Positions 8,801 through 19,254 are shown, numbered from the stretch's first letter. The stretch: DNA of 64,000 nucleotides from a bacterium (GCA_017538365.1 JAFYIZ010000028.1:1-64000), one strand, 5' to 3'. The notes: generated by a model not told the origin, from the sequence alone. Made by a program: numbers and translations.

Positions 8801-8828
8801 ATTATAGGGGCTAAACTGTGCAAGTCAA
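8801..8828 (-). promoter_or_regulatory. Strong promoter for nifU-like/phosphodiesterase/rng
   Basis: Reading on the minus strand: TTGACT (8823-8828), a 16-bp spacer, a perfect TATAAT (8801-8806), then TCGCCG and two T-runs (TTTTTTGTTTTTT) before the ribosome binding site. A second TTGACT copy overlaps just upstream (8828-8833). This is one of the clearest promoters in the window. Confidence 0.75.
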
Positions 8829-8859
8829 GTCAAAAGGTGAGAGATTTTTGCAAATCGGC

Positions 8860-9789
8860 TTAAACTACTTTGAAGGCGAGAAGAGCAGAGTAGACGATGT
8901 AAATCGCAACAAGCAGAACACCGGAAACGCGGTCTATCTTTCTTCTGATTCCGAAAATGAAAAGAAAAAGCGTTACTATTGCTGTTGCCGGCAGGTCTCT
9001 CGTGAGGATTTTCGGATCGACAGTTATCGGAGTGATCGAACCTGCGATACCGACTACGCACATCGTGTTGAAGAGGTTGGAGCCGACGACGTTGCCGAAT
9101 GCGACTCCGTGTTCGTTCTTTCGTGCTGCGGAAACTGATGCTGCAAGCTCAGGAAGCGAAGTTCCGAGTGCGACGATCGTGAGCCCGATGATGAGCTCGC
9201 TGACACCGAGTGCGATAGCGATGTCTTTTGCCGCCCAGACAAGGGCCCGCGAGCTGCCGACGAGAAGCGCCAAACCGAAAATAATCCAGAAAATCGATTT
9301 CAGCAGAGACTCTTTTTTACCTGAATCTTCTTCGCCAGTCTCCTCTTTTTTGCCGAGAGAGGAGATAACCATTATCGGGATGAATAGAACGAGCATTGTT
9401 ATTGCGTTGATGCGCGAAATAAAGCCGTCAAGAATGAGGACAAGCGTGAGGACAAGCGTGCCTGCAAGGAATGGAAGCTCCTTTTTTACGACCGAAAAAT
9501 CGACTTCTATCGGGTTTACGATAGCTGCCACACCAAGAATCAGAAGGACATTCGTGATGTTCGAGCCGTAAGCGTTGCCGAGCGCGATGTCGGGGCTTCC
9601 TTCGAATGCAGAAACTGCCGAAACGAGCATTTCCGGAGCCGACGTGCCGAAACCGACAATCAGCATGCCGATTAAAAACGGAGAAACGCCCAGAACCCGC
9701 GCCAGACCGCATGATCCGTCAACGAATCTGTCGGCGCTCCACGCCAAAACTAAAAGCGAAACTATCAAAACGATGCCTTGAAGCCACAT
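8860..9789 (-). CDS. Calcium/sodium antiporter, CaCA family (YrbG-like)
   Basis: The 309-residue inner-membrane protein has the two inverted repeats of CaCA exchangers. Repeat 1 has GFGTSAPEM and GNAYGSNITNV; repeat 2 has ALGTSLPELAAS and GNVVGSNLFNT. These alpha-repeat motifs hold the ion-binding acidic residues. A hydrophilic, Glu-rich loop (KKEETGEEDSGKKES) joins the halves. I chose ATG 9787-9789 rather than an upstream in-frame start, because GCGGGG lies 7 bp before it and the promoter at 9821-9849 would fall inside the longer version. The gene is probably monocistronic. Confidence 0.92.
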   Translation of the reverse strand: MWLQGIVLIVSLLVLAWSADRFVDGSCGLARVLGVSPFLIGMLIVGFGTSAPEMLVSAVSAFEGSPDIALGNAYGSNITNVLLILGVAAIVNPIEVDFSVVKKELPFLAGTLVLTLVLILDGFISRINAITMLVLFIPIMVISSLGKKEETGEEDSGKKESLLKSIFWIIFGLALLVGSSRALVWAAKDIAIALGVSELIIGLTIVALGTSLPELAASVSAARKNEHGVAFGNVVGSNLFNTMCVVGIAGSITPITVDPKILTRDLPATAIVTLFLFIFGIRRKIDRVSGVLLVAIYIVYSALLAFKVV

Positions 9790-9820
9790 TTTTAACCCCG
9801 CAAAAAAGAAAAACTGCCGG

Positions 9821-9849
9821 ATTATGATTAAACCCTGACAAAATGTCAA
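9821..9849 (-). promoter_or_regulatory. Promoter for the CaCA exchanger gene
   Basis: On the minus strand: a perfect TTGACA (9844-9849), a 17-bp spacer, CATAAT (9821-9826), then CCGGCA and T-rich sequence up to the ribosome binding site. The region 9850-9960 should hold the divergent gspC promoter. There the best -10 is TTAAAT, preceded by TGC, near 9925-9935, followed by CGG and T-runs; it has no good -35. Confidence 0.65.
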
Positions 9850-9960
9850 ATTGCCGAATTGGCATTTTGTATTGTTTTGCAACTTGCTGATTTTGTTGGT
9901 GAATTTTTTTGGCACTTGAGTTGCTTAAATAATCGGTTTTTGTTTTTTGCGAGGTGCGCT

Positions 9961-10935
9961 TTGAAAAGCAGAACGGTTTTAAATATAGCTTTGTTCATCG
10001 CGATTGCGGCAGCGGTGCTTTCGTTTATAGGTTTCCTGCTCGCTTTCGTTGTTAAGGGTGAACAGGTTTATGTACCGATAGGCAAAAATTATTATAAAAC
10101 GCTTGAAGGAACTGCAACGGAAGAAAAAAAAGAGAATTTTTATTTCGGCAAAAATCCCAACAATATGAGTGCTGCGAATATTTTTGATTCTTCGTCGCGC
10201 ATGATAGCTCTCACCGAGCAGCATAGTGCTGATACGGTTGAAGAGGGCGAGATTGTTCCCGAAATGAGCAAGGAAGATATTTATTTTTATCTCGAAAATC
10301 CTGACAAATGTGTGCTTCTGCCGGGTTACGAGCTTACCGGAACCATCGTTGCGAAGGACAACGACTTCTCGTTCGCAATTCTCAAAGGCGGCAAAGGAAG
10401 TACCGGCGGAGCGGTCACGAGAACCGGCACGGAAGTTCAGGATGGTGTAATTCTTGCTTTTGTCTGGAGAAATATTGCGATTTTCAGAACGACAAGCGGT
10501 ATAAAGTGCATCGGTGAAGGTGTAGGAGAGGGAAAACCTGTGTCTGTTCCGGAAGCGCCTAAAGTTGCAGGCGAACCCCAGCAGCCGAGAGGTGACGACG
10601 ATTTCGACATCAGAAGTGTCGGACCTAACCAGTATGTCGTAAAACGTGCCGATCTTAACAAGGCGACGGGAAATCTGGGTGCTCTGGCTAGTCAGGCCCG
10701 TATCGTTCCTTCTGCAAAAGACAACGGATTCAAGATTTTTTCGATAGCGAAAGACAGTCTTTACACAAAGATAGGAATACAGAACGGCGATGTTCTCAAG
10801 TCGATAAACGGCATCGAACTTTCAAGCCCAGACAAGGCACTCGAGGCTTATTCGAGGCTGCAGAGCGCGTCCAAACTCTCGCTTGACATCGTCAGAAAAG
10901 GGCAGAATGAAACATTGGAATATACGATAGAATAG
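9961..10935 (+). CDS. gspC: Type II secretion protein GspC (PDZ type)
   Basis: This 324-residue protein has one N-terminal membrane segment (about residues 7-30) and a periplasmic region. Its C-terminal PDZ domain (about 240-324) includes IFSIAKDSLYTKIGIQNGDVL. GspC links the inner-membrane assembly platform to the secretin GspD. I prefer TTG 9961, preceded by GAGG at 9951-9954, over the ATG at 9859. The extra N-terminal residues of the longer form look non-coding, and its start lies in the divergent promoter region. gspD follows after 9 bp. Overall similarity to classical GspC is low; position and PDZ carry the call. Confidence 0.82.
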   Translation: MKSRTVLNIALFIAIAAAVLSFIGFLLAFVVKGEQVYVPIGKNYYKTLEGTATEEKKENFYFGKNPNNMSAANIFDSSSRMIALTEQHSADTVEEGEIVPEMSKEDIYFYLENPDKCVLLPGYELTGTIVAKDNDFSFAILKGGKGSTGGAVTRTGTEVQDGVILAFVWRNIAIFRTTSGIKCIGEGVGEGKPVSVPEAPKVAGEPQQPRGDDDFDIRSVGPNQYVVKRADLNKATGNLGALASQARIVPSAKDNGFKIFSIAKDSLYTKIGIQNGDVLKSINGIELSSPDKALEAYSRLQSASKLSLDIVRKGQNETLEYTIE

Positions 10936-10944
10936 GAGGGCAGA

Positions 10945-13548
10945 ATGTTGCTGAAATCGAAAAAGATAATTTTTCTGACAGCTCTGATCGCTTTTTCGTT
11001 TGTTTATCTTCCTGCTGAGGAAGTGGCGGAAGCTGATAATGTAAAAGTTCCGATCAATCTCAACAGCAAATTTAAACCGATAAATTCAGGCAAAAAGTTT
11101 AACAACAATTTAAAGCTCGGCAGGCCTGTTGCAGCGGAAAAGAAGGCTGATGAAGAGAATAAGGATGAAAACAAGGACGGAAAGCAGGATGAGAACAAGC
11201 CGGCAGAAAATGCGGCTCAGCCGAAAAACAACAGCAATAACGGCGATGTAAGAACGGTCACGCCTCCGCAGCCGAAGACAATTCTCAACAAAGAACAGCC
11301 GAAAACTCCGGAAGACAACAAACTTCTGGATGCCGTAAAAGTCGAAATCAACGAACCGAAAGCGGCTAATATGGATCTTAAAATCAGGCTCGACTTCAAA
11401 GACGAAGAGCTTATGAACGTCGTCAAACTGTTCTCTGATCTGCTCCAGAAAAATTTTATAATTCCTGAAAACTTGGGTAAGGCTAAAATCAACCTTCTTT
11501 CTCCGCAGAAAGTTACTGTCAGAGAGGCTTACAAAACGTTCCTCACCCTTCTTGCAGTCAACGATTTCAGCGTTTCGGAAGACGGTTCATACACGATAAT
11601 CACGAAGGAAAAGAACATTCCGGAGATGAAAATCCCTTTTTACAAGGGAACTGAAGTGCCAGATCTTTTCAAGATGGTTGCCACCATTATGAAGTTCGAA
11701 TACGTCACGGCAGCCGACATTGACAAGGTTTTGAAGCTTTTCAGGGACAAAGGTGCGACATCGGTCGTTTTTGACGACAAAACTTTGATTGTTGTCGATT
11801 ACGCGGCTAACATCAGAAAAATCATGACTTTGGTTAAAGAACTCGACCAGCCTTCCGAATCGGACAAGGCTGAGCTTTACTTTATCAAACTCAACCATGT
11901 TCTTGCAGCTGATGCCCGCAAAATCATTGAAGATATTTTCAAGGATTTCTCCAAAAAAGGAACCAAGAAAGGGAAAAACAATGACAATACTCCTTCTTTG
12001 GGCGGTGTCGGAAAACAGTCGGACAGCAACAACTCCGGCAAATTCCCGCCGCGACCGCCGTTTCCTCCGGCATGGGGCAATCAGGATGAAGGCGAGGGTT
12101 TAAGTGAAACATACATCCACATCGTTGCCGACGAAAGAAGCCAGCAGATAATCGTTCTGTGCAACAAGGCGACTTACAATCTGATTCTTCAGGTCGTTCA
12201 GAATATCGACCGGGAAGTGGAAGGTGAGGGTGAAATCCATGTCGTAAAACTTCAGAACGCAAAAGCTGAAGATATGCTTAAGACCTTGAATTCACTGTCA
12301 AAAAACAAAAAAGCGTCAGGCTCTTCCAAAAGCGGAAATAAAGGAACTGACGTTTTTGAAGGCGATGTCCAGATCTCGGCGAACGAATCGACGAACTCCA
12401 TCGTTGTCGTCTCTTCGCTTCAGGATTTCAGAAACCTCAAAAAAGTTGTCGAAAAACTCGATGTAAAGCGCAAACAGGTATTTGTTGAAGCGGCGATCCT
12501 TGAAGTCAGCATCGACAACAATCTTGAATACGGCAACGCTTATGCTGCAATGGGCTACGAAGTTACGATCGCGGGCGAGAAAGTTCCTCTTTTCTTCGGA
12601 AAGGCTCTTTCTTCGCCGACTCCCGGACTTGTTGCCGGAATGGTCGGTGCTTCGGTTGACGGAACTGCAGGAATGCCCGGACTTTCACTTATCGACGGAG
12701 TTCCTTCGATCGGACTCATTTTGAACGCGGCGCAGAACGATTCGACGGTAAACGTAGTTTCGACTCCGCACCTTCTCACGACCGACAACGAAGAGGCAGA
12801 GATCACAGTCGGTGAAACGGTTCCGTTCCCGTCAGGAAACATTCTTACCAGCACGACAGGAAGCACGATAACCTATACCCGTGAAGATGTTGCGCTCAAA
12901 CTCAAAATAAAACCGCAGATCAACGAATCGGGTTACATGACGCTTGAAATCAACCAGGAAATGACGGAACTCGGAGCGCAGACCGATTACGGTTACAAAA
13001 CGACGAAAAGACAGGCTAAAACCAAAATCAACGCTGAAAACGAACAGACGATAGTCATCGGCGGACTTATGAAGGATACTGTCACCGAAGGCGAGAACAA
13101 AATCCCGATTCTGGGTGATATTCCGGTTATCGGCAACCTTTTCAAGTATAAGAAAGTCAACAAAGCCAAAGTAAACCTTCTTCTTATCCTCACTCCGCAC
13201 GTTGTTGACAGCAAAGAGGATTTCGAGCGTATTCTCCGTAAGAAAATGGAGGAACGTGACGAGTTTGCTAGAAAGTATTACGGCGGCGATACCACATTCG
13301 AAGAGACGGTTTACCTCGACAAAAGACGCGGAGCGCTTCTTTCGGTCGTAAATGCTGTCAACAACCAGCATGCGTCTGAAAAAGAGGAGCTGAAAAGGAT
13401 CGAAGCGGCCAACAAGAAGGAAAATTCGATAATGGTTACTCCTGACGGCGAAGAAAAACTCATAGAAAATTCTGACGAACCTTCCAAAAAAGGGAAATCG
13501 AAAGACGCTGAAGACGAACTTGTTCCCGATATTGATGAAGAGGATTAG
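10945..13548 (+). CDS. gspD: Type II secretion outer-membrane secretin GspD
   Basis: The 867-residue protein has a signal peptide ([17 protein letters not shown]) and a low-complexity Lys/Glu/Asn/Pro linker (about 30-120). N0 and N1-N3 domains follow ([19 protein letters not shown]; several ADDRTNSLIV-like repeats such as [12 protein letters not shown]), then the secretin core. The core has [19 protein letters not shown], the pore-forming region, and the signature end [17 protein letters not shown] and [10 protein letters not shown]. It forms the outer-membrane channel for folded exoproteins. GGAGGG precedes the ATG. A Ser/Gly/Pro-rich insertion around 345-385 separates two N-domains. Confidence 0.95.
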   Translation: MLLKSKKIIFLTALIAFSFVYLPAEEVAEADNVKVPINLNSKFKPINSGKKFNNNLKLGRPVAAEKKADEENKDENKDGKQDENKPAENAAQPKNNSNNGDVRTVTPPQPKTILNKEQPKTPEDNKLLDAVKVEINEPKAANMDLKIRLDFKDEELMNVVKLFSDLLQKNFIIPENLGKAKINLLSPQKVTVREAYKTFLTLLAVNDFSVSEDGSYTIITKEKNIPEMKIPFYKGTEVPDLFKMVATIMKFEYVTAADIDKVLKLFRDKGATSVVFDDKTLIVVDYAANIRKIMTLVKELDQPSESDKAELYFIKLNHVLAADARKIIEDIFKDFSKKGTKKGKNNDNTPSLGGVGKQSDSNNSGKFPPRPPFPPAWGNQDEGEGLSETYIHIVADERSQQIIVLCNKATYNLILQVVQNIDREVEGEGEIHVVKLQNAKAEDMLKTLNSLSKNKKASGSSKSGNKGTDVFEGDVQISANESTNSIVVVSSLQDFRNLKKVVEKLDVKRKQVFVEAAILEVSIDNNLEYGNAYAAMGYEVTIAGEKVPLFFGKALSSPTPGLVAGMVGASVDGTAGMPGLSLIDGVPSIGLILNAAQNDSTVNVVSTPHLLTTDNEEAEITVGETVPFPSGNILTSTTGSTITYTREDVALKLKIKPQINESGYMTLEINQEMTELGAQTDYGYKTTKRQAKTKINAENEQTIVIGGLMKDTVTEGENKIPILGDIPVIGNLFKYKKVNKAKVNLLLILTPHVVDSKEDFERILRKKMEERDEFARKYYGGDTTFEETVYLDKRRGALLSVVNAVNNQHASEKEELKRIEAANKKENSIMVTPDGEEKLIENSDEPSKKGKSKDAEDELVPDIDEED

Positions 13549-13550
13549 TC

Positions 13551-15245
13551 ATGGCAGCAAGGCGCAAAATAGGTGAACTTCTCGTCGAAAAAGGGTATGT
13601 CGACGAGGCTACGCTTTCCGAAGCCCTTGCAGCGCAGCACGCAGACAGACAGGGAACCGGCAAAATCGGTCAGCTTCTCGTTTCCGAGGGCAAAGTAACC
13701 GCTGAACAGGTGACGGAAGTCTTTTCGGAACAGAGCGGGATAAAACTCGTTACCGATGAAGACCTGAAAAAGCTCGATCCTGCAGTGCTGGGCGAATTTC
13801 CTATAGCTCTGGCGAAAAAATTCAAAGCGCTTCCGCTTTATGCAGACACAGACCTTCATGTCGTCATCACCGATATCGACATGCTCCTTTTCAACCAGCT
13901 TTTCATGATTTACCGCAAAAACGTCGTTTCGCTTCTGGTAACACCGACGAAAATAAACGACATGATAAATCAGGCTTACAGCAGCGTTGACAACAAGGAG
14001 GAAGCTCTCAACGCCGAGGAGTTCGGCAAAATGGCGGACGAGGACGACACGATTCCCGATCTTATCGACTCCAATGACGATGCGCCTATCATCAAGTTCG
14101 TGAACAACACGATTGCGAAGGCGGTAAAGGAAAAAGCCAGCGATATCCACTTTGAATCCTACGAAGACGAAGTTATCGTCCGCTTCAGAAAAGACGGCAA
14201 ACTTTCAGTCGTTCAGCGCGTTCCGAAGGCTGCTCAGGCAGGTCTCATCACGAGAATCAAGATTATGAGCCGTCTCAACATTTCTGAAAAAAGGCTTCCT
14301 CAGGACGGAAACATCAAGGTCAAAATCGCCGGAAACGATATCGACTTCCGTGTTTCGACTCTTCCGAGCGTCCACGGTGAATCGATAGTTCTCCGTATTC
14401 TGGATAAAAGATCGCAGAAACTTTCTCTCGACGAAAGCGGTTTTACCAAACGCGACCTTGAAATGATGAGAAAGATAATCCACATGAAGCACGGAATTTT
14501 CCTAGTCACGGGACCTACCGGAAGCGGTAAAACGACGACGCTTTATTCAGCTCTGACAGAGATAAATTCACCCGATGTCAAGATAATCACGGTTGAAGAC
14601 CCGGTCGAGTATCAGATCAAAGGTGTAAACCAGATCCACATCAATTCAAAAATCGGTCTTACTTTCGCAAGCGGTCTGCGTTCAATTCTGCGTCAGGACC
14701 CCGACATCATCATGGTCGGTGAAATCCGTGATAAAGAGACGGCAGACATTGCGATTAACGCCTCTCTTACCGGTCACCTTGTTTTCTCAACGCTCCACAC
14801 GAACGATGCTCCGACGGCATTCACCCGTTTGATTGATATGGGAATCGAGCCTTTCCTCATTTCTTCAACTGTTGTCGGCGTTCTGGCACAGAGACTTGTA
14901 AGAAAGCTCTGTCCTGCATGCAAAGAGGCTTACTATCCTCCGGCGGCGATACTTGAAGAGCTCGGGCTTGACCCGAAAGAATACGCAAATCATCCGTTCT
15001 ACAAGGCTGTAGGATGCCCGGAATGCGGATATTCAGGATATAAAGGAAGAAGCGGTATCTTCGAGCTTCTTATGATCGATGAAGAGCTCAGACGTGCAGT
15101 AGTTGCGCGTCAGGATGCAAGCGACATCCGCAAAATCGCAGCTTCAAACGGAATGCTCAATCTCCGCGAAGACGGTGCGCTCAAGGCGATAAAAGGAATA
15201 ACCTCGCCCGAAGAAGTTCTTCTCAGAACGCAGGAGGATAAATAA
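13551..15245 (+). CDS. gspE: Type II secretion ATPase GspE
   Basis: The 564-residue cytoplasmic ATPase has an N-terminal GspE_N domain (about 1-150), followed by the bilobed motor. Visible motifs are Walker [14 protein letters not shown] near residue 320, the Asp box, Walker [10 protein letters not shown], and His-box sequences ([11 protein letters not shown]). The zinc-binding tetracysteine is CPAC and, about 45 residues later, [11 protein letters not shown]. It powers pseudopilus assembly in the T2SS. It starts 2 bp after the gspD stop and overlaps gspF by one base (TAATG). Its motor half is close to PilB at 26703-28448, so the assignment to T2SS rests on operon context. Confidence 0.95.
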   Translation: MAARRKIGELLVEKGYVDEATLSEALAAQHADRQGTGKIGQLLVSEGKVTAEQVTEVFSEQSGIKLVTDEDLKKLDPAVLGEFPIALAKKFKALPLYADTDLHVVITDIDMLLFNQLFMIYRKNVVSLLVTPTKINDMINQAYSSVDNKEEALNAEEFGKMADEDDTIPDLIDSNDDAPIIKFVNNTIAKAVKEKASDIHFESYEDEVIVRFRKDGKLSVVQRVPKAAQAGLITRIKIMSRLNISEKRLPQDGNIKVKIAGNDIDFRVSTLPSVHGESIVLRILDKRSQKLSLDESGFTKRDLEMMRKIIHMKHGIFLVTGPTGSGKTTTLYSALTEINSPDVKIITVEDPVEYQIKGVNQIHINSKIGLTFASGLRSILRQDPDIIMVGEIRDKETADIAINASLTGHLVFSTLHTNDAPTAFTRLIDMGIEPFLISSTVVGVLAQRLVRKLCPACKEAYYPPAAILEELGLDPKEYANHPFYKAVGCPECGYSGYKGRSGIFELLMIDEELRRAVVARQDASDIRKIAASNGMLNLREDGALKAIKGITSPEEVLLRTQEDK

Positions 15246-16474
15246 TGCCGCTTTTTGCCTACAAAATAGTCGATGCAAACGGCAAAGAGAAGAAAGGGAC
15301 GATCGAAAGTCCCAACAGGGCGGCAGTCAAAACGAAATTCCTTTCGGAAGGCTACTACATAACAGAAATCAGTGAAAAATCGCAGGCGCAGGGGTTCAGT
15401 CTCGATTTTTTGCGGAAAATGTTCTCTTTCGGCGCGAAAAAAGTTCCTCTTGATGAAGTTGCCTCTATGACAAGGCTTCTTGCCACGCTGCAGAAGGCGA
15501 AAATTCCTCTTGTTGAAGCAATTGACGCAGTCGCTCAGCAGCAGGAAAACCCGATTATGAAAGATGCCCTCATAATCATAAAAGGAAAGATGAACGAAGG
15601 TTACAGTTTTAGTAAAAGTGCACGTGAATTTCCCAATATTTTCGATGACTTATTCTGCAACATGATTGCAGCGGGAGAGGAGTCTGGCGCGACTGACAAA
15701 GTTTTAATGAGACTTGCCGGATTTATGGAATCGCAGGTTGACCTCAAAAACAAAGTCAAAAGCGCGATGACTTATCCTATCGTCCTCATGATCGTTGCAA
15801 TTCTGGTCGTCGGCGTCCTTTTCACGGTCGTAATCCCGAAACTTTCCAAAATGTTCGAAGATGTCAAGATGTCTCTGCCGATACAAACGAAGATACTTCT
15901 CTGGCTTTCGGGCTTCATTGGAAGCTGGTGGTGGCTCATCGCGCTCATGATTTTCGGCGGAGTAGTCGCTTTCAATAAGTACGTTAAAACTCCGAAAGGG
16001 GAAATCTGGTGGAGCAGAGTGAAAATCAACGCTCCTGTTCTGGGAAGAGTCAACAGACAGGTTGCAATCAGCCGTTTTGCACAGACTTTATCAACTCTTC
16101 TTCATTCAGGTGTTCCGATTCTTAACGCTCTCGACATTGTTAAGAAAATCATTGACAACAAGATCCTTGAAAATGCCGTCGGAGTTGCCCGCGAAAACAT
16201 CAAAGAGGGTGAATCGATAGCCGTTCCGCTCAAAAGAAGCGGTGAATTCCCGCCTATCGTCATTCAGATGATTGCAATCGGCGAGCAGAGCGGCGAACTT
16301 GAGGAAATGCTTGAAACTCTGGCTTCATCCTACGAAAAGGAAGTTACCTACACGATGGAAAAACTCACTTCGATGCTTGAACCGATGATGATTGTTGCAC
16401 TTGCAGGAGTCATCGGATTTATCGTTTTCTCGGTCGTCATGCCGATTCTGCAGCTCAACGACGCAGTCGGATAA
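15245..16474 (+). CDS. gspF: Type II secretion inner-membrane platform protein GspF
   Basis: The 409-residue protein has two GspF/PilC repeats, each with a cytoplasmic helical domain followed by membrane segments (about 175-200, 220-245 and 380-400). Family-typical features are the N-terminal [18 protein letters not shown], the repeat element FPNIFDDLFCNMIAAGEESG, and the final SMLEPMMIVALAGVIGFIV. It is the membrane platform on which GspE acts. The gspG-N genes do not follow. The next gene is smpB behind its own promoter, so the T2SS operon is split and the pseudopilins must lie elsewhere. Confidence 0.94.
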   Translation: MPLFAYKIVDANGKEKKGTIESPNRAAVKTKFLSEGYYITEISEKSQAQGFSLDFLRKMFSFGAKKVPLDEVASMTRLLATLQKAKIPLVEAIDAVAQQQENPIMKDALIIIKGKMNEGYSFSKSAREFPNIFDDLFCNMIAAGEESGATDKVLMRLAGFMESQVDLKNKVKSAMTYPIVLMIVAILVVGVLFTVVIPKLSKMFEDVKMSLPIQTKILLWLSGFIGSWWWLIALMIFGGVVAFNKYVKTPKGEIWWSRVKINAPVLGRVNRQVAISRFAQTLSTLLHSGVPILNALDIVKKIIDNKILENAVGVARENIKEGESIAVPLKRSGEFPPIVIQMIAIGEQSGELEEMLETLASSYEKEVTYTMEKLTSMLEPMMIVALAGVIGFIVFSVVMPILQLNDAVG

Positions 16475-16499
16475 AAAGACTTTTTCAACTGATAAACAC

Positions 16500-16527
16500 T
16501 TGCCTTTTTCAGGTTTTTCCCTAAAAT
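16500..16527 (+). promoter_or_regulatory. Promoter for the smpB-yraN-rsmI operon
   Basis: TTGCCT (16500-16505), a 16-bp spacer and TAAAAT (16522-16527) are followed by AATGCG and a T-run. The same core, A/T-rich -10 then AATGCG plus T-tract, recurs upstream of the lipoprotein at 61579. No convincing terminator separates gspF from this promoter. Confidence 0.6.
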
Positions 16528-16556
16528 AATGCGTTTTTGATTTTTGGGTATTTGTA

Positions 16557-17012
16557 ATGGACAGAATAAAGTCGGTCTCAACAAACAAAAAGGCTTTCAG
16601 AGCTTACGAGATCCTCGATAAATTGGAAGCTGGAATAGTTCTTCAGGGAACGGAAATAAAGTCGATCAGAGAGGGCAATGTTTCATTCAGAGACAGCTTT
16701 ATCGACATCATAAACGGTGAAATGTGGCTTGTAGGCTTTTACATTGCGCCGTACAATGCAGGAAGCATCTGGAATCATGCATCCGACAGGCGCAGAAAGC
16801 TGCTTCTCAACAAAAGAGAAATCAGAAAATGGGACGCCAAAGTGCGCGAAAAAGGCTTCACTGTCGTGCCTATTGAGCTTTATTTCAAAAACGGCAGGGC
16901 GAAAATGATGATCGGACTTGCTCGAGGAAAGACCTCGTTTGACAGAAAGGACGATCTGAAAGAGCGCGAAATCAAAAAGGATAACGAAAGATTTACCGAG
17001 AAATACAGATGA
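16557..17012 (+). CDS. smpB: SsrA-binding protein SmpB
   Basis: At 151 residues it has the full SmpB length. The oligonucleotide-binding barrel includes LEAGIVLQGTEIKSIREG and the family segment HASDRRRKLLLNKREI. The basic C-terminal tail (DLKEREIKKDNERF) enters the ribosome. SmpB brings tmRNA to stalled ribosomes for trans-translation. The stop overlaps the yraN start as ATGA. The tmRNA gene itself was not recognised in this window. Confidence 0.97.
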   Translation: MDRIKSVSTNKKAFRAYEILDKLEAGIVLQGTEIKSIREGNVSFRDSFIDIINGEMWLVGFYIAPYNAGSIWNHASDRRRKLLLNKREIRKWDAKVREKGFTVVPIELYFKNGRAKMMIGLARGKTSFDRKDDLKEREIKKDNERFTEKYR

Positions 17013-17389
17013 ACACTCGCGAATCAGGGGCTGAAGCAGAATCTTTTACGGCGGACTGGCTTATGAAACAGGGTTGGGAAATTCTCGACAGAAACTTTTT
17101 CATGAAAGGGGGAGAGCTCGATATCGTTGCGAAAAAGGGCGATACCCTCGCTTTTGTCGAAGTCAGAAGCTGGGATCATCAGTTCTGGGACGGCGGAACG
17201 CCGCTTGAAACGATTCACCCTGCAAAAATAAAACACTTAATAAAAACAGCACTTTACTATATGAAAATTAAAAAAATCAGAATGCAGGATTTCAATATCC
17301 GTTTCGATGTTGCCGGACTAATAAAGAAGGATGACGGCACTTTCGATATCGACTATATTGAAGCGGCTTTTGACGCAACGGGGTACTAG
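17009..17389 (+). CDS. YraN/UPF0102 family nuclease-fold protein
   Basis: The 126-residue protein shows the UPF0102 layout: ESGAEAESFTADWLMKQGWEILDRNF, then the PD-(D/E)XK-like core GGELDIVA and AFVEVR. In most relatives the last motif is VEVK; here Arg replaces Lys, which could affect catalysis. The biological role of the family is not firmly established. It overlaps smpB by ATGA and ends one base before rsmI; yraN and rsmI are frequent neighbours in other bacteria. Confidence 0.9.
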   Translation: MNTRESGAEAESFTADWLMKQGWEILDRNFFMKGGELDIVAKKGDTLAFVEVRSWDHQFWDGGTPLETIHPAKIKHLIKTALYYMKIKKIRMQDFNIRFDVAGLIKKDDGTFDIDYIEAAFDATGY

Positions 17390-17390
17390 C

Positions 17391-18185
17391 ATGGCGGGAA
17401 CTCTTTTCGTAACGGCAACACCGATCGGAAACATGGGAGACATCACGGCGAGAGCTGTTTCGGTGCTTGAAAGCTGCGACATCGTGCTTGCCGAGGACAG
17501 CCGCGTTTCGGGAAACATGCTGAGCCGTTTAGGTATAAAAAAGCCGATTTTTTCTTATCACAAATTTACAGAAAAAAAGTTTCTGGATCAGCATATTGAA
17601 GAGCTGAAAAGCGGCAAAAACATAGCTCTCATCAGCGATGCGGGAACTCCGGCTGTAAGTGATCCGGGAAAATTTTTAGTTAGAGCCGCCCTTGACGAAA
17701 ACATTCCGGTAGTTCCAGTTCCCGGTGCAAGTGCCGCGGTTTCGGCCTTTTCGTGCTGCGGATCACTCGAAAATTCATTCATTTTTGCAGGATTCCTTCC
17801 GTCAAAAGGAGCTGAAAGAGTTGCGGAATGTGAAAAATTCCTCTCTTTCGGGTTTCCGGTAGTTTTTTACGAAGCTCCGACAAGAATAAAAGATCTGCTT
17901 GAAATGATTAAGGAAAAATGCGGAAGAATCGTTGTCGGACGTGAACTTACGAAGCAGTTTGAAGAGATTTTCGTCTATACCGGCGGCGAAGTTAAGGAGA
18001 AAGGTGAGTTCACGGTAGTCGCGGAACCTATCAAAAAAGAAGAAAAAGTTGCAGAAATTGATGAAGAACTCGTCAATTTGATTGCAAAATCGGGAATTTC
18101 GGCTAAAACTGCCTGCGAGATTGCGGCGAAGATTTGGCCGGATGTTAAGAAAAATGATTTGAAGAAGTTTTTTATGAATAAGTAA
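17391..18185 (+). CDS. rsmI: 16S rRNA (cytidine1402-2'-O)-methyltransferase RsmI
   Basis: The 264-residue protein has the RsmI tetrapyrrole-methylase-like fold: LFVTATPIGNMGDITARAV at the start, then LISDAGTPAVSDPG, VPGASAAVSAFSCCG and the PTRIKDLLEMI region. It methylates the 2'-OH of C1402 in 16S rRNA with S-adenosylmethionine. An in-frame start exists at 17331 inside yraN. ATG 17391 is preferred because family members begin exactly here and the extra 20 residues have no family counterpart. It is the last gene of the smpB operon. Confidence 0.95.
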   Translation: MAGTLFVTATPIGNMGDITARAVSVLESCDIVLAEDSRVSGNMLSRLGIKKPIFSYHKFTEKKFLDQHIEELKSGKNIALISDAGTPAVSDPGKFLVRAALDENIPVVPVPGASAAVSAFSCCGSLENSFIFAGFLPSKGAERVAECEKFLSFGFPVVFYEAPTRIKDLLEMIKEKCGRIVVGRELTKQFEEIFVYTGGEVKEKGEFTVVAEPIKKEEKVAEIDEELVNLIAKSGISAKTACEIAAKIWPDVKKNDLKKFFMNK

Positions 18186-18210
18186 CTTTTTGATATAATT
18201 GGAGTTTCAA

Positions 18211-19245
18211 TTGGAAGTCGTTCGCAGATTCAGGAATCACTACCTTCTTTACTATTACCTGCTTTTCCTCTGCATTTTAGGTTCGTGCAACCTTAAAAAT
18301 TCGTCTCAGGAACCTGTTGACAGAGAGCCTGTCGAGGATATTGACGAGGATTTTGACAAAGATGATGAAGATATTGCCGGATTTGACACGGAAAATTCGG
18401 ATAACGATGCCGTTTTTGATGAAAAAAGCGATATGGAAATCGAAGACGTTGATATACTTGCAGATGACGATCAAGTTTTTGATAGCGATGTTTTGAATGA
18501 CGATGATTATGAGAGGGATTTTCCCGACATGACGGGAACTTGGGCTAATCTTACAGTTTTCAAAGGCTTGGCGAAAGTTCCTTATATCGGTCAAACCCTG
18601 CCGGCATGGGCGATAATGGTTTCAAAAGTTGACATTTTTTCTCAGGAAGAAGGCATTTTGAGTGCACATACGGAAATGTGCCGCCTCAAAACGGGTGTCG
18701 GAACCTCTCTGATTTCTGCCGAAGTTCCTGACAGTTTTGCCGAAAGTCTGGGAAATGTCGATAAAACCTTCTATCTTTCGTATGGGGAAAACGGAGAGAT
18801 CAGATTTCATCAGGATAAACTTTGGGAAGTACGTTCCTGCACGCTCGATGATCCTGAAAATGAGCCGCTTCCGAGTGATATCAACGACCCGAGAGTCTTT
18901 GATGCCGACAATACTGGAATCAACGGACTTAGAATCAGGACAAAAAAAGCATTGGATGCCGAAGCTGAGATCCTGCAGAAAGTGAGCACGATCCTTGACG
19001 GTGTCATTGATGAAAACGGCGAAGTCAGCGGTATTACGACCTGGTATGAAGCCCAGAGCGTAATGTGGTACAGCAACATAGCTTTGAAAAACGGTGCGCC
19101 GACTTCTCCTGTCGGAGCTGATCCGAATGAAAGCATTTTTATTTTTAAGCGTATAGATCCATCGTGGGATTGTTTGACAGTTAAAGAAAAAAGTGCCGAA
19201 CTTTTCCCCGAGCAGGCTGAGCTTTATCCGAAAGAATTTCAATAG
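18211..19245 (+). CDS. Lipoprotein with long acidic linker, unknown function
   Basis: The 344-residue product has a hydrophobic Tyr/Leu-rich signal ending in a lipobox (FLCILGSC). About 70 residues dominated by Asp and Glu follow (EDIDEDFDKDDEDIAGFD...), then a globular region with GTWANLTVFKGLAKVPYIG and about six Cys. I do not recognise a domain. TTG 18211 is preferred because GGAG at 18201-18204 lies 6 bp upstream. An extended -10 (TGATATAAT, 18191-18199) sits so close that the transcript would have almost no leader. The epimerase gene follows after 9 bp. Confidence 0.72.
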   Translation: MEVVRRFRNHYLLYYYLLFLCILGSCNLKNSSQEPVDREPVEDIDEDFDKDDEDIAGFDTENSDNDAVFDEKSDMEIEDVDILADDDQVFDSDVLNDDDYERDFPDMTGTWANLTVFKGLAKVPYIGQTLPAWAIMVSKVDIFSQEEGILSAHTEMCRLKTGVGTSLISAEVPDSFAESLGNVDKTFYLSYGENGEIRFHQDKLWEVRSCTLDDPENEPLPSDINDPRVFDADNTGINGLRIRTKKALDAEAEILQKVSTILDGVIDENGEVSGITTWYEAQSVMWYSNIALKNGAPTSPVGADPNESIFIFKRIDPSWDCLTVKEKSAELFPEQAELYPKEFQ

Positions 19246-19254
19246 GAGGAAAAA

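Noticed and set aside
9859-9960. N-terminal extension of GspC from ATG 9859
   Set aside because: It would place about 34 Phe/Cys-rich residues before the membrane anchor and overlap the divergent promoter region; TTG 9961 has a proper GAGG.
13545-14150. 201-codon minus-strand open frame within gspE
   Set aside because: Antisense to a conserved ATPase; no motif and no start signal.
16475-16500. Terminator after gspF (AAAAAG/CTTTTT)
   Set aside because: The stem is only A/T pairs with one G-C and has almost no loop; it is unlikely to be stable.
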